From: an uncultured Methanomicrobiales archaeon
GTDB taxonomy: Archaea; Halobacteriota; Methanomicrobia; Methanomicrobiales; Methanospirillaceae
Reading direction: 5' to 3'
NCBI GenBank assembly: GCA_949320185.1
Contig: CASGHK010000003.1
Coordinates: 1 to 47,467, forward strand
DNA length: 47,467 nt
Made by a program: the position numbers and the translations under genes. The notes below the pieces were generated by a model. That model was not told the DNA's origin. It worked only from the letters and a program-made list of their open reading frames with translations, and ran no database searches. Shown piece by piece: positions 40,644 through 47,467 of this stretch (its first letter is position 1; each line of letters begins with the position of its first letter).

Positions 40644-40659
40644 TATAGTAACTAAACTA
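40641..40659. promoter_or_regulatory. near-perfect palindrome TAGTATAGT-A-ACTAAACTA
   Basis: Nine-base arms matching at 8 of 9 positions around a single central base, running from the stop codon of the methyltransferase-MarR gene to 6 bases before the GNAT ATG at 40665. It overlaps the TATA-like ATAGTATAGTAA, so a MarR dimer bound here would repress the acetyltransferase gene. Confidence 0.5.
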
Positions 40660-40664
40660 AATAG

Positions 40665-41159
40665 ATGACATCGCTCCAGTTTGCCCCGATCGGGGAGGCG
40701 GATGCGGATCCCCTCGTCGAGGTCTTCAACCAGTACATCCGCGAGGGCGAGGCCGCCTTCCTGGACGAGCCCGTCACTATCACATTCTTCGAGCGGATGC
40801 GGCCCGTGCTGGCCGCCTACCCGTCCTTCGCCGTGCGCGAGACCGACGGGACATTCGTCGGGTTCGGCCTGCTCCGGCCGCACAACCCGCTTCCCGCCTT
40901 CCGGGCGACGGCCGAGCTCTCGGCGTTCCTCGCCCCGGGGTGGACCGGGCGTGGGATCGGAAGCGAGCTCCTCTCCCGGCTCGAGGACGCCGCGCTAGCC
41001 CGGGGTATCCGCCACCTGCTCGCAGCCGTATCGTCCCGGAACGACGGGTCCCTCCGGTTCCACGAACGGCACGGTTTCCTCGAGTGCGGACGGTTTCGAG
41101 GGGTGGGGGTCCGGCATGGCCGTCATTTCGACCTCGTCTGGCTCCAGAAGGACCTCTGA
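40665..41159 (+). CDS. GNAT N-acetyltransferase, phosphinothricin-acetyltransferase-like
   Basis: 164 residues. GNAT fold: ADADPLVEVFNQYIREGEAAFLDEP start typical of the PAT/YncA group, acetyl-CoA loop GWTGRGIGSELLSRLED, and a late FHERHGFLECGRFRGVGVRHGRHFDLVW. It transfers acetyl groups to the amine of a small molecule; the acceptor is unknown. It lies 21 bases after the methyltransferase-MarR gene and behind its palindrome, so it may be the regulated target. The 275-base gap that follows (41160-41434) holds no recognised gene. Confidence 0.87.
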   Translation: MTSLQFAPIGEADADPLVEVFNQYIREGEAAFLDEPVTITFFERMRPVLAAYPSFAVRETDGTFVGFGLLRPHNPLPAFRATAELSAFLAPGWTGRGIGSELLSRLEDAALARGIRHLLAAVSSRNDGSLRFHERHGFLECGRFRGVGVRHGRHFDLVWLQKDL

Positions 41160-41434
41160 GGACGACATCCTTCTCCTTTTGCGGGGGCACTCCGCCCGGT
41201 CCTCCCGGCTTGGAATCCGCAGGGTGGGAGACGGGTCGATCTTCGGCGCCTCCTCTCCGAGGCCCTCTTTGTCCTGTCGACCGGTGTCGCGTGGGCCGAT
41301 CTCCCCCCGCCTTCCCGCGACGATACGGGAGCACGGCTACGACACGGATCGAATAGACCCCGCCCGCTGCCCACGCGTTGACGGTCTTCGAACGACCCGC
41401 CTCTCCGACCGGGCCGGGGAGTCCGCCGGGCGTC

Positions 41435-42178
41435 TCAGGTAAACGCCCGCTCCTGGAGATTGACCATGCAGAAGAGGACCGCCGGGGCGAGCTCTGCCGG
41501 GTCCCGCACGGCGGGCGCGAGCAGGACGGTGCCGGGCGCCTTCTTCACGAGACCGAAGACCGTGCGCCAGGGGAGGGAATCGGAGAGGTCAGGCCTCTTT
41601 TTCCGCGTGTGGAGCCGGAGGTACCGGAGCGAGGGGAGGGGTAGAAGAGCGAGTTCGTCGACCATCCGCGAACGGGTAGCCGCATAGAACTCGGGTCCGT
41701 CCAGGGCGATACCGGCGAATGGCACGAGGTCCGGGGCGCGGCGGACCAGGTACTCCCAGAACTCCGCGAGGGTGGCGCCGTCACGGAGGACCTGGTCGGA
41801 GCGGTTTGCGACGAGGACCGGGACCTCTCTCTCGAACCGCCCGAGCAGTGCCTCATGTATGGCTCCTATCGCCCGGACGAGGTCGCCCGGCCGGTTCCGG
41901 TCCGCCCCCGGCTCGATCGTCACCGCCACCGGGGCTCGATCGGCACTGTCGGTGATCGAACAGGAGAGGGTCTCCGTCCAGGCGCGGTCGTACCACCGGG
42001 GAAGGTCTCTTCCGTGCTGATCGGTCGAGGAGAGGCGCTGGATCCAAGGGAGGGACGGCGGCACCGACTCGCCTGGCCCGATCTCGACGATGTCGCACCC
42101 GACCTGGAGAGCGAGAGCCTCGCGGGCGGCAGGGGTGCCGGGGAGCGAATCGGGGAGTACGTAGGTGACGTCCGGCAT
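41435..42178 (-). CDS. conserved hypothetical protein paired with a radical SAM enzyme
   Basis: 247 residues. Alternating strands and helices (ALALQVGCDIVEIGPGE; APVAVTIEPGADRNRPGDLVRAI; VPVLVANRSDQVL; FAGIALDGPEF; YLRLHTRKKR) give a TIM-barrel or alpha/beta look; three scattered Cys, no clear catalytic motif. Not recognised. It is 54 bases downstream of the radical SAM gene in the same direction, so it is likely its partner or uses its product. Confidence 0.55.
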   Translation of the reverse strand: MPDVTYVLPDSLPGTPAAREALALQVGCDIVEIGPGESVPPSLPWIQRLSSTDQHGRDLPRWYDRAWTETLSCSITDSADRAPVAVTIEPGADRNRPGDLVRAIGAIHEALLGRFEREVPVLVANRSDQVLRDGATLAEFWEYLVRRAPDLVPFAGIALDGPEFYAATRSRMVDELALLPLPSLRYLRLHTRKKRPDLSDSLPWRTVFGLVKKAPGTVLLAPAVRDPAELAPAVLFCMVNLQERAFT

Positions 42179-42232
42179 GGGAGAGGAGCGTTGGGCGCCG
42201 GGAGAGATGAGGGAGGGGGTTCGGTACGGCCC

Positions 42233-43384
42233 CTACCGTGAGACCATGCGCTGGACGAGGCCCATGATCCCGGTCGGGGTTCCCGTCCGTCGTCCTGTCG
42301 CGAAGCCCATCATCCCGTCGCCGCTGAACATCTCGGCGTTCAGGCGGTCCGAAATCTCATCATAGGCCCGCCGGTATGCGACGCAGTGGGGGTCGACACC
42401 GGTCACCTCCCCCCCTGTCGGGACGATCGCGTTGTACGGGCACCCTCCACGACAGTAGCGGACGTGCCTGCAGGATCCGCAGTGCTCGTCCACGAACCCC
42501 CTGAACGCGGCGAGGCGCTGCCAGGCGGGTGTCGCCTCGAGCTCGGCACGGGTCGGCTTCTCGTGGACCGAGCCCATCCGCCACTCCTCCATCCCAACAA
42601 AGCGGTAGCACGGGTAGATCCCGCCATCCGGGCCGACGGCGAAGGTGGTGCCGAGGCAGTCGGCGAAGGTGCAGACCGTGCCCCGCCGGACGAAGACCGC
42701 CTTGACCAGGTCGTCGATGTTCATCACCCGGAGGGAGTCGGGATGGGCAAGGCACTGGTCGAGGAGGTAGACGAGGAGATCGCCGTAGTCCTCAGGAGGT
42801 AGGGCATATGGCTCGGGCCGGTCATCACGGAGCGAGGGGAGGGCGGGGTGGAGCTTCATCACGAAACCGTTCTCCCGAAAGAACTCAACGATCGCGTCCC
42901 GCTCCGGCGCTGACTGGGCCGTGAATGTGCAGATGACACTCACCCGGAGACCGTGGCGATGGGCGACCTCCATCCCTGCCCGGGTCCGCTCGGTGTAGCC
43001 CTTTCCGCGCTGGAGGTCGTTAATCTGGGGGGGGCCGTCCAGGCTCGTCCCGATCGGGACGTTGTGGGCCGCGAGCACAGTGGCCGTCCGATCGTCGAGG
43101 AGCCAGAGGTTGGACTGCATCGCGAACGCGACGGTCCTGGGTGCGAGCCTCTCCTCGATCATCGGGAGGGCAGCCTCAAAGAACTCGGAGCCCGCAACGA
43201 GCGGTTCGCCCCCGTGGAATGTAACGGTGACCGGGTTGTCGTTCATTTCGGCAAGCCAGTCGGCCGCGGCACGGACCGTCTCGAGCTCCATGACGGGGGC
43301 CGTGTGTTCGCTCGACCAGCAGTACGAGCACTTCGCCGGGCAGCGGAGCGTCGGGATGATCATGAGGTGAAAGGGTGTCTTCAT
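42233..43384 (-). CDS. radical SAM/SPASM peptide-modifying enzyme, TIGR04083-like
   Basis: 383 residues. Radical SAM cluster motif CPAKCSYCW with Cys15, Cys19 and Cys22; HGGEPLVAG. C-terminal SPASM region with CTFADCLGTTFAVGPDGG, YPCYRF, and CGSCRHVRYCRGGCPYNA plus HC, enough for two auxiliary 4Fe-4S clusters. The segments PFHLMIIPTLRCP and VGPDGGIYPCYRFVGM fit the methanogen family of presumed peptide-modifying enzymes. The expected substrate would be a short Cys-rich peptide; none was found nearby. It is divergent from the photolyase and upstream of a hypothetical partner. Family name is from memory of motifs, not a search. Confidence 0.85.
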   Translation of the reverse strand: MKTPFHLMIIPTLRCPAKCSYCWSSEHTAPVMELETVRAAADWLAEMNDNPVTVTFHGGEPLVAGSEFFEAALPMIEERLAPRTVAFAMQSNLWLLDDRTATVLAAHNVPIGTSLDGPPQINDLQRGKGYTERTRAGMEVAHRHGLRVSVICTFTAQSAPERDAIVEFFRENGFVMKLHPALPSLRDDRPEPYALPPEDYGDLLVYLLDQCLAHPDSLRVMNIDDLVKAVFVRRGTVCTFADCLGTTFAVGPDGGIYPCYRFVGMEEWRMGSVHEKPTRAELEATPAWQRLAAFRGFVDEHCGSCRHVRYCRGGCPYNAIVPTGGEVTGVDPHCVAYRRAYDEISDRLNAEMFSGDGMMGFATGRRTGTPTGIMGLVQRMVSR

Positions 43385-43562
43385 GGCAACCGGGGAGAGG
43401 GGGGTGCGCCTGTTCAGGGCCGGGCGAGAAGAGCCGGGTCCCGATCAACCGGAGGGGACGATATCGCCCCCGGATACAGGTATGTCATCGGAGAGACGAT
43501 AAAAGGGTTCCCGCGTCCCGTGGACCCCCCACGGAAGCCGCCCACCAGCCCGCATCGGCAGG

Positions 43563-44951
43563 ATGAAGACGTCCTCCGGACGAGAGAGATGGATGACCCC
43601 GGGAATCGACCCCGAGCGGGTCCGGGCCCTCAACGAACCCGGCTCCCGGAGCGGTCACTACATCCTCTACTGGATGCAGTCCTCCCACCGCACCGAGGAG
43701 AACCCCGCGCTTCTCTTCGCCGTCGAACGGGCGAACCGGGCCCACCTGCCGCTCGTCGTCTATTTCGGCCTCTGGCGGTTATACCCCGAGGCGGGCCTGC
43801 GGCACTTTGCATTCATGCTCCAGGGGCTCCGCGAGGTCGCCGTCTCCCTCGAGACCCTCGGTGTGCGGCTCGTCCTCCAGGTCGAGCGGCCGGACCAGGG
43901 CTTTCTTTCCCTCGCGAAGGACGCAGCTCTCGCCGTCGTCGACCGGGGGTACCTGCGTCTGCACCGAGCGTGGTACCGGGTCGCGGCAGAGCGGTGCCCG
44001 TGCCCGATCTTCCAGGTCGAGTCCAATGTGGTGGTGCCAGTGGAGAAGGCGAGCGGAAAGGAGGAGTACTCTGCTGCCACCTTCCGCCCGAAGATGGTAC
44101 GCCAGGTGGATGCGTTCCTCCACCCGGTCGGAACCGCCACCCCCGAAAAATCGTCTCTCGCCCTCGATCTTCCCTCGATCGCCGGCGACAGCACGGACAC
44201 AATCCTCTCCCGGATCGGGGCGGACCCCAACGTCCCGCCCTCGGAGCGGTGGATCGGGGGCATGTCGGAGGCGATGCGCCGATTCGAGGAGTTCCTGGAC
44301 CGCAGGCTCGAGGGGTTCGCCGAGGCGCGCCGCGACCCCGGGAAAGACGGCGGCTCGGGAATGAGCCCCTACCTCCACTACGGACAGGTCTCGCCGTGTA
44401 CCCTTGCCCTCCTCGTCCAGGAGCACGAGGGGTCTGGCCCGGCAGCCTTCCTCGAGGAGCTGGTCGTCCGGCGGGAGCTCGCCGTGAACTTCGTCCACTA
44501 CAACGACCGCTACGACTCGTTCGATGCCCTGCCCCCGTGGGCCCGGCAGACGCTCGCTCTCCACCGGGACGATCCCCGCGAGGTGGTCTACACACGGGAC
44601 GAGCTCGAACGAGCCGCGACCCACGATCCCTACTGGAACGCGGCCCAGCGGGAGCTGGTGACGACCGGGATGATGCAGGGCTACATGCGTATGTACTGGG
44701 GGAAGAAGGTCATGGAGTGGAGCAGGACCCCTGAGGAGGCGTATGCGACCGCCCTTCATATCAACAACACCTACAGCCTGGACGGGCGGGACCCCAGCGG
44801 GTACGCCGGGGTCGCCTGGTGCTTCGGCAAGCACGACAGACCCTGGAAGGAACGCCCGGTCTTCGGGAGCGTGCGGTACATGAACGCCCGGGGCCTCGAG
44901 CGGAAGTTCCATATGGAACGCTACCTGGAGCGGGTCGGGCCGCCCGGTTGA
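43563..44951 (+). CDS. phr: deoxyribodipyrimidine photolyase, class II
   Basis: 462 residues. Uses FADH- and blue light to split cyclobutane pyrimidine dimers in DNA. N-terminal antenna/Rossmann domain (HYILYWMQSSHRTEENPAL), then the FAD-binding helical domain with class II hallmarks: RRELAVNFVHYND, WNAAQRELVTTGMMQGYMRMYWGKKVMEW broken by helix ends, NNTYSLDGRDPSGYAG and FGKHDRPWKERPVFG. Class II enzymes are the usual methanogen type. An alternative start is the ATG ten codons later (43593). A TATA-like GATAAAAGG lies about 60 bases upstream in the divergent gap. Confidence 0.92.
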   Translation: MKTSSGRERWMTPGIDPERVRALNEPGSRSGHYILYWMQSSHRTEENPALLFAVERANRAHLPLVVYFGLWRLYPEAGLRHFAFMLQGLREVAVSLETLGVRLVLQVERPDQGFLSLAKDAALAVVDRGYLRLHRAWYRVAAERCPCPIFQVESNVVVPVEKASGKEEYSAATFRPKMVRQVDAFLHPVGTATPEKSSLALDLPSIAGDSTDTILSRIGADPNVPPSERWIGGMSEAMRRFEEFLDRRLEGFAEARRDPGKDGGSGMSPYLHYGQVSPCTLALLVQEHEGSGPAAFLEELVVRRELAVNFVHYNDRYDSFDALPPWARQTLALHRDDPREVVYTRDELERAATHDPYWNAAQRELVTTGMMQGYMRMYWGKKVMEWSRTPEEAYATALHINNTYSLDGRDPSGYAGVAWCFGKHDRPWKERPVFGSVRYMNARGLERKFHMERYLERVGPPG

Positions 44952-44977
44952 CGGGGACGGGCTTATGAAAAGTGGTC

Positions 44978-46933
44978 CTACCCGGACCGCTCTCCCTGGA
45001 AGCGGTAGAGGCCCGGGGGCACCCTGATCTCGAACCGGGCGCCCTCTCCCGGGACGCCGTTCTCCTCGATCGTCATGCCGGAGAGGGAAAGAAACTCGCG
45101 GACAAAGAAGAGGCCGAACTTCCCCTTTCCTGCCGATATCCGTTCGAAGACCTGCCCTTTCTCCTCGGCGGGGATGCCGATGCCGTCGTCGGCGCAGGCG
45201 AGCACCAGGCCCTCTGGAGTCTCCCTGAAGTCGAAACTGACCCGGGTGGTCCGGCCGCCGTGCGCGACGGCGTTGTCGATCAGGTTGAAGAAGACTCGAT
45301 CGATCAACGGATCGCAGAATAGTTCGAGCCCGTGCAGGTCAGACACCACGGTCACGCGCTCCTCAAGACCCAGGAGCGAATGCTGGATTCGGATTGTCTT
45401 CTCCACCGGGATCCACCGGGACTGGTCGATTCCCATCTGCTGGTAGTCCTTCGTCTTCCGGATCAGGTCGTGGAGCGAGGCGAGCAGGGTCCGCTCATTC
45501 TCGACGAGCGCGGCCTGCCGGGGGTCAGTGGAGTTCTGACGGGCGAGCTCGACGTACCCACGCAGCCCGGTGATCTTGTTCTGGATGTCCTGGTAGGTGA
45601 CGTCCGTCATCAGAGCCAGCTTCCGGTTCGCGAGACGGATCCGCTCCTCGGCCCGTTTCCGCTCAGTGATATCGCGGACGATCGACCACATCCCATCGGG
45701 ACGTCCGTCCTCATCCACGGTCAGCGTGGTCCGTAGCTCCACTGGGATGAGGGCTCCGTCCCGGCGGATATACTCCTTCTCGTAGACCTCCGAATACCCC
45801 AGTGGGAGGATCTGCGTCTGGACCAGCGCCTGCTCCATCGCGTGCCACCGCACCGGTGTGATCTCAAGGTACGTCATCCGAGCGAGTTCCTCTGCCGAAT
45901 ACCCGAGCATCTCCCGGAACGACCGGTTGTACTCCAGGATCCGCCCTGCCATGTCAACCTCTACGAACGCGTCCATCATGCTGTTGTAGAGGTTCCGGTA
46001 CCGGTTCTCGGACTCGAGCAGCCGCTCTTTTGCCAGCTCCCGGTCGGTGATGTCCTCCGAGATCCCGACCAGGTAGAGCAGCTCGCCCGAGGGGGCGAAG
46101 ACCGGGATCTTCTTGGTATGCAGGACCCGCACGCCCCGTCCGCGGGTTACAATCATCTCCCGGGGGATGTCCACGACCCCGGTGCCGGAGAGGACGTCCC
46201 GATCCTTGGCGGTGAACCACTCCGCATCGGTCTCGGGGAAGAAGTCGTGATCGCTCTTTCCCACCATCTCCTCACGCCGGATACCGAGCAGCTCCTCGCC
46301 TGCCCGGTTCACCCGCACGAAGGTGAGGTCGCGCGCGTCCTTGACGAAGATCATGTCGGGGATGTTCTCCACGACCATGTCGAGAAACTGCTCCTGTGCC
46401 CGGAGCTCCTCCTGGACCCGACGGTGTTCGGCTATCTGCTCCTCGAGTTGCCGTACCTTTTTTTCCAGCTTCCGGAAGAGGACCTCGCTGTACTCCCGCA
46501 GCACCTCCACCTCGGCCTCCTGAGGCACGGAACTGCGGACCGGGGTGTCGGAGCAGCCCTCTCGAGCCTCGTCGAGCACCGTGCGCACGATCCCCATCAG
46601 GACGTCGGGGGGCTGCGGCTTGATCACGAAACGGTCCGCGCCCAGGCTGAGAGCGAACCGTTCATCCCGTGTGTCGGTGTAGGTCGCCGTGTAGAAGATG
46701 AACGGGATGTGACTGAACCGCTCGTCCGCCCGCCACCGTCTGCAGAGTTCGAATCCATCCATCGTCGGCATCAGGATGTCGGCGATCACGAGGTCGGGGG
46801 GCGTCCGCGCCGCTGCCTCAAGAGTTTCGGCCCCATTCCTGGCCGACTCCACCTCGAAGCCGTTCCCCACCAGGATCGACTCCAGCAGGTAGAGGTTCTG
46901 GGCGTTGTCGTCCGTTATCAGGACCCTCGTCAA
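44978..46933 (-). CDS. REC-PAS-PAS-HATPase signalling protein with Gln in place of the phosphoacceptor His
   Basis: 651 residues from a TTG at 46933 that overlaps the response regulator stop (TTGA). Receiver domain 1-120 with Asp8/Asp9, phospho-Asp52 (VIADILMP) and Lys105; coiled coil about 140-180; PAS domains about 183-295 and 308-425; then a dimerisation helix reading LMTDVTYQDIQNKITGL where the His expected by alignment with the kinase at 35108 (LSSITRHDIMNQLTAL) is Gln448; and an HATPase domain (IDNAVAHGG, ADDGIGIP, FGLFFVREF). ATP binding looks intact, but His autophosphorylation does not. It may act by binding or phosphorylating another partner. Confidence 0.87.
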   Translation of the reverse strand: MTRVLITDDNAQNLYLLESILVGNGFEVESARNGAETLEAAARTPPDLVIADILMPTMDGFELCRRWRADERFSHIPFIFYTATYTDTRDERFALSLGADRFVIKPQPPDVLMGIVRTVLDEAREGCSDTPVRSSVPQEAEVEVLREYSEVLFRKLEKKVRQLEEQIAEHRRVQEELRAQEQFLDMVVENIPDMIFVKDARDLTFVRVNRAGEELLGIRREEMVGKSDHDFFPETDAEWFTAKDRDVLSGTGVVDIPREMIVTRGRGVRVLHTKKIPVFAPSGELLYLVGISEDITDRELAKERLLESENRYRNLYNSMMDAFVEVDMAGRILEYNRSFREMLGYSAEELARMTYLEITPVRWHAMEQALVQTQILPLGYSEVYEKEYIRRDGALIPVELRTTLTVDEDGRPDGMWSIVRDITERKRAEERIRLANRKLALMTDVTYQDIQNKITGLRGYVELARQNSTDPRQAALVENERTLLASLHDLIRKTKDYQQMGIDQSRWIPVEKTIRIQHSLLGLEERVTVVSDLHGLELFCDPLIDRVFFNLIDNAVAHGGRTTRVSFDFRETPEGLVLACADDGIGIPAEEKGQVFERISAGKGKFGLFFVREFLSLSGMTIEENGVPGEGARFEIRVPPGLYRFQGERSG

Positions 46934-47322
46934 CGCGGTCCTGCCCCCCGCGCCGCGTTCCCGAGGTGGCACGCGATCTCCTCGGCGAACGTCTTCGGGT
47001 TGATCGGTTTCTCGATATACCCGGTGCACCCCGACTCGAGCGCCTTCTCGCGGTCCCCTGCCATGGCGTACGACGTCAGGGCGACGACCGGGACACCGGC
47101 GAGCGCAGGGATGGTGCGCAGCTCCCGGGCTGTCGCGTGCCCGTCCATGACAGGGAGCTGGATGTCGAGGAGGATCAGCCGGGGATCGACCGAGCGGGCG
47201 ATTTCGACGCCCTCCCGGCCGTCTTTCGCCCGGATTACCTCGTAGCCATTCGCCTCGAGGATGTAATTCACGAGGTAGAAGTTCTGGTCATTGTCCTCAA
47301 CGTACAAGATTCGGGTCTTCAT
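46930..47322 (-). CDS. single-domain response regulator
   Basis: 130 residues, one receiver domain: acidic pair near 10-12 (VEDNDQ), phospho-Asp53 in LILLDIQLP, Thr/Ser switch in ALTSY, Lys105 in YIEKPINP. No output domain, so it probably relays phosphate or binds other proteins, like CheY or DivK. It is translated just before the REC-PAS kinase, with a 4-base overlap. An insertion sequence begins about 6 bases upstream of its ATG, probably displacing the native promoter. Confidence 0.92.
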   Translation of the reverse strand: MKTRILYVEDNDQNFYLVNYILEANGYEVIRAKDGREGVEIARSVDPRLILLDIQLPVMDGHATARELRTIPALAGVPVVALTSYAMAGDREKALESGCTGYIEKPINPKTFAEEIACHLGNAARGAGPR

Positions 47323-47328
47323 AGTGAA

Positions 47329-47467
47329 GGGTATAGTGTCATTTCAGCCCCCAACTCCTATCACCTAGGAGGGGTTCATGACCAGGATTGTTTGCCCGCG
47401 ATGTCACTGTGAGAAGCTGTATCGCATGAGCACAGGACAGCGTCGATGCTCCCACTGTCGGTACGAC
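47329..47467 (+). mobile_element. left end of an IS1595-like insertion sequence, runs off the window
   Basis: Starts near GGGTATAGTGTCATTTCAG, a terminal repeat of the IS1595/ISXO2 style, followed by the transposase gene at 47378. The target-site duplication and right end are outside the window, so boundaries are approximate. Confidence 0.6.
47378..47467 (+). CDS. IS1595/ISXO2-like transposase, N-terminus only
   Basis: 30 residues before the window ends. Begins with a zinc ribbon: CPRCHC and CSHCRYD (MTRIVCPRCHCEKLYR...), the conserved N-terminus of ISXO2-type DDE transposases, which bind DNA ends with it. A strong AGGAGGGG ribosome site lies 4-11 bases before the ATG, and CTCCTA-TCACC-TAGGAG at 47355-47371 can fold over it. 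Confidence 0.7.
   Translation, partial: MTRIVCPRCHCEKLYRMSTGQRRCSHCRYD

Noticed and set aside
43385-43562. Cys-rich precursor peptide for the radical SAM enzyme
   Set aside because: Frames on both strands were read; none has more than one or two Cys.
1-47467. CRISPR array
   Set aside because: No regularly spaced direct repeats with unique spacers; the only periodic repeats are coding units in the dockerin protein.

Overview
The window looks like a chromosomal piece of a high-GC methanogenic euryarchaeon, most likely of the order Methanomicrobiales (a Methanoculleus- or Methanofollis-like organism; the genus is inferred). The evidence is an archaeal-type SRP RNA, archaeal EF-1beta, a methanofuran-pathway kinase (MfnE-like), the archaeal entry to aromatic amino acid synthesis (ADTH synthase plus 3-dehydroquinate synthase II), TATA-box promoters about 27 bases upstream of starts or of the tRNA, and the methanogen style of PAS/histidine kinase proteins.

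Layout. 1-2.3 kb: 3' part of SRP RNA, malate dehydrogenase, EF-1beta with a zinc-ribbon partner, MfnE. 2.3-7.0 kb: secreted phospholipase D-like protein, a pair of small HTH regulators facing an OB-fold membrane protein across a palindromic operator, and a membrane PAS/GAF protein without an output domain. 7.1-15.8 kb: shikimate/chorismate cluster. DUF3467-aroD on the plus strand converge on a tightly overlapping eight-gene minus-strand operon (ADTHS, ADTHS paralogue, DHQS II, TyrA, PheA, AroA, AroK-AroE fusion, AroC), so ADTH through chorismate to prephenate use is encoded in 8.7 kb, apart from chorismate mutase. 16-17.6 kb: AI-2E family permease, a small protein, tRNA-Leu(TAG).

17.6-22.8 kb is a sparsely coding, accessory-looking stretch with a large secreted propeller/TIG/dockerin protein, a four-helix membrane protein and unrecognised or decayed ORFs. 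23-25 kb: AbrB-PhoU regulator divergent from a PstS lipoprotein that has no permease genes beside it. 25-34.9 kb: VOC protein, GrpB-like protein, a MarR-methyltransferase fusion, a cation diffusion facilitator, bacterial-type Lon with its MarR-like neighbour, an MBL-fold protein, a NifX/NifB-like small protein and an Mrp/NBP35 Fe-S scaffold ATPase.

35-47.5 kb is sensory and accessory: a membrane histidine kinase followed by a triple-Cache lipoprotein; a zinc-ribbon/STAS-like operon; a methyltransferase-MarR fusion (the reverse domain order of the one at 26.5 kb) with a GNAT acetyltransferase; a peptide-type radical SAM/SPASM enzyme with an unknown partner, facing a class II photolyase; a REC-PAS-PAS kinase whose phosphoacceptor His is replaced by Gln, with its response regulator; and the left end of an IS1595-like insertion sequence running off the window.

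Themes for follow-up: four HTH genes each carry a perfect or near-perfect palindrome at or beside their promoter; two SAM methyltransferases are fused to MarR domains in opposite orders; and an unusual AroK-AroE fusion lies inside an archaeal aro operon.
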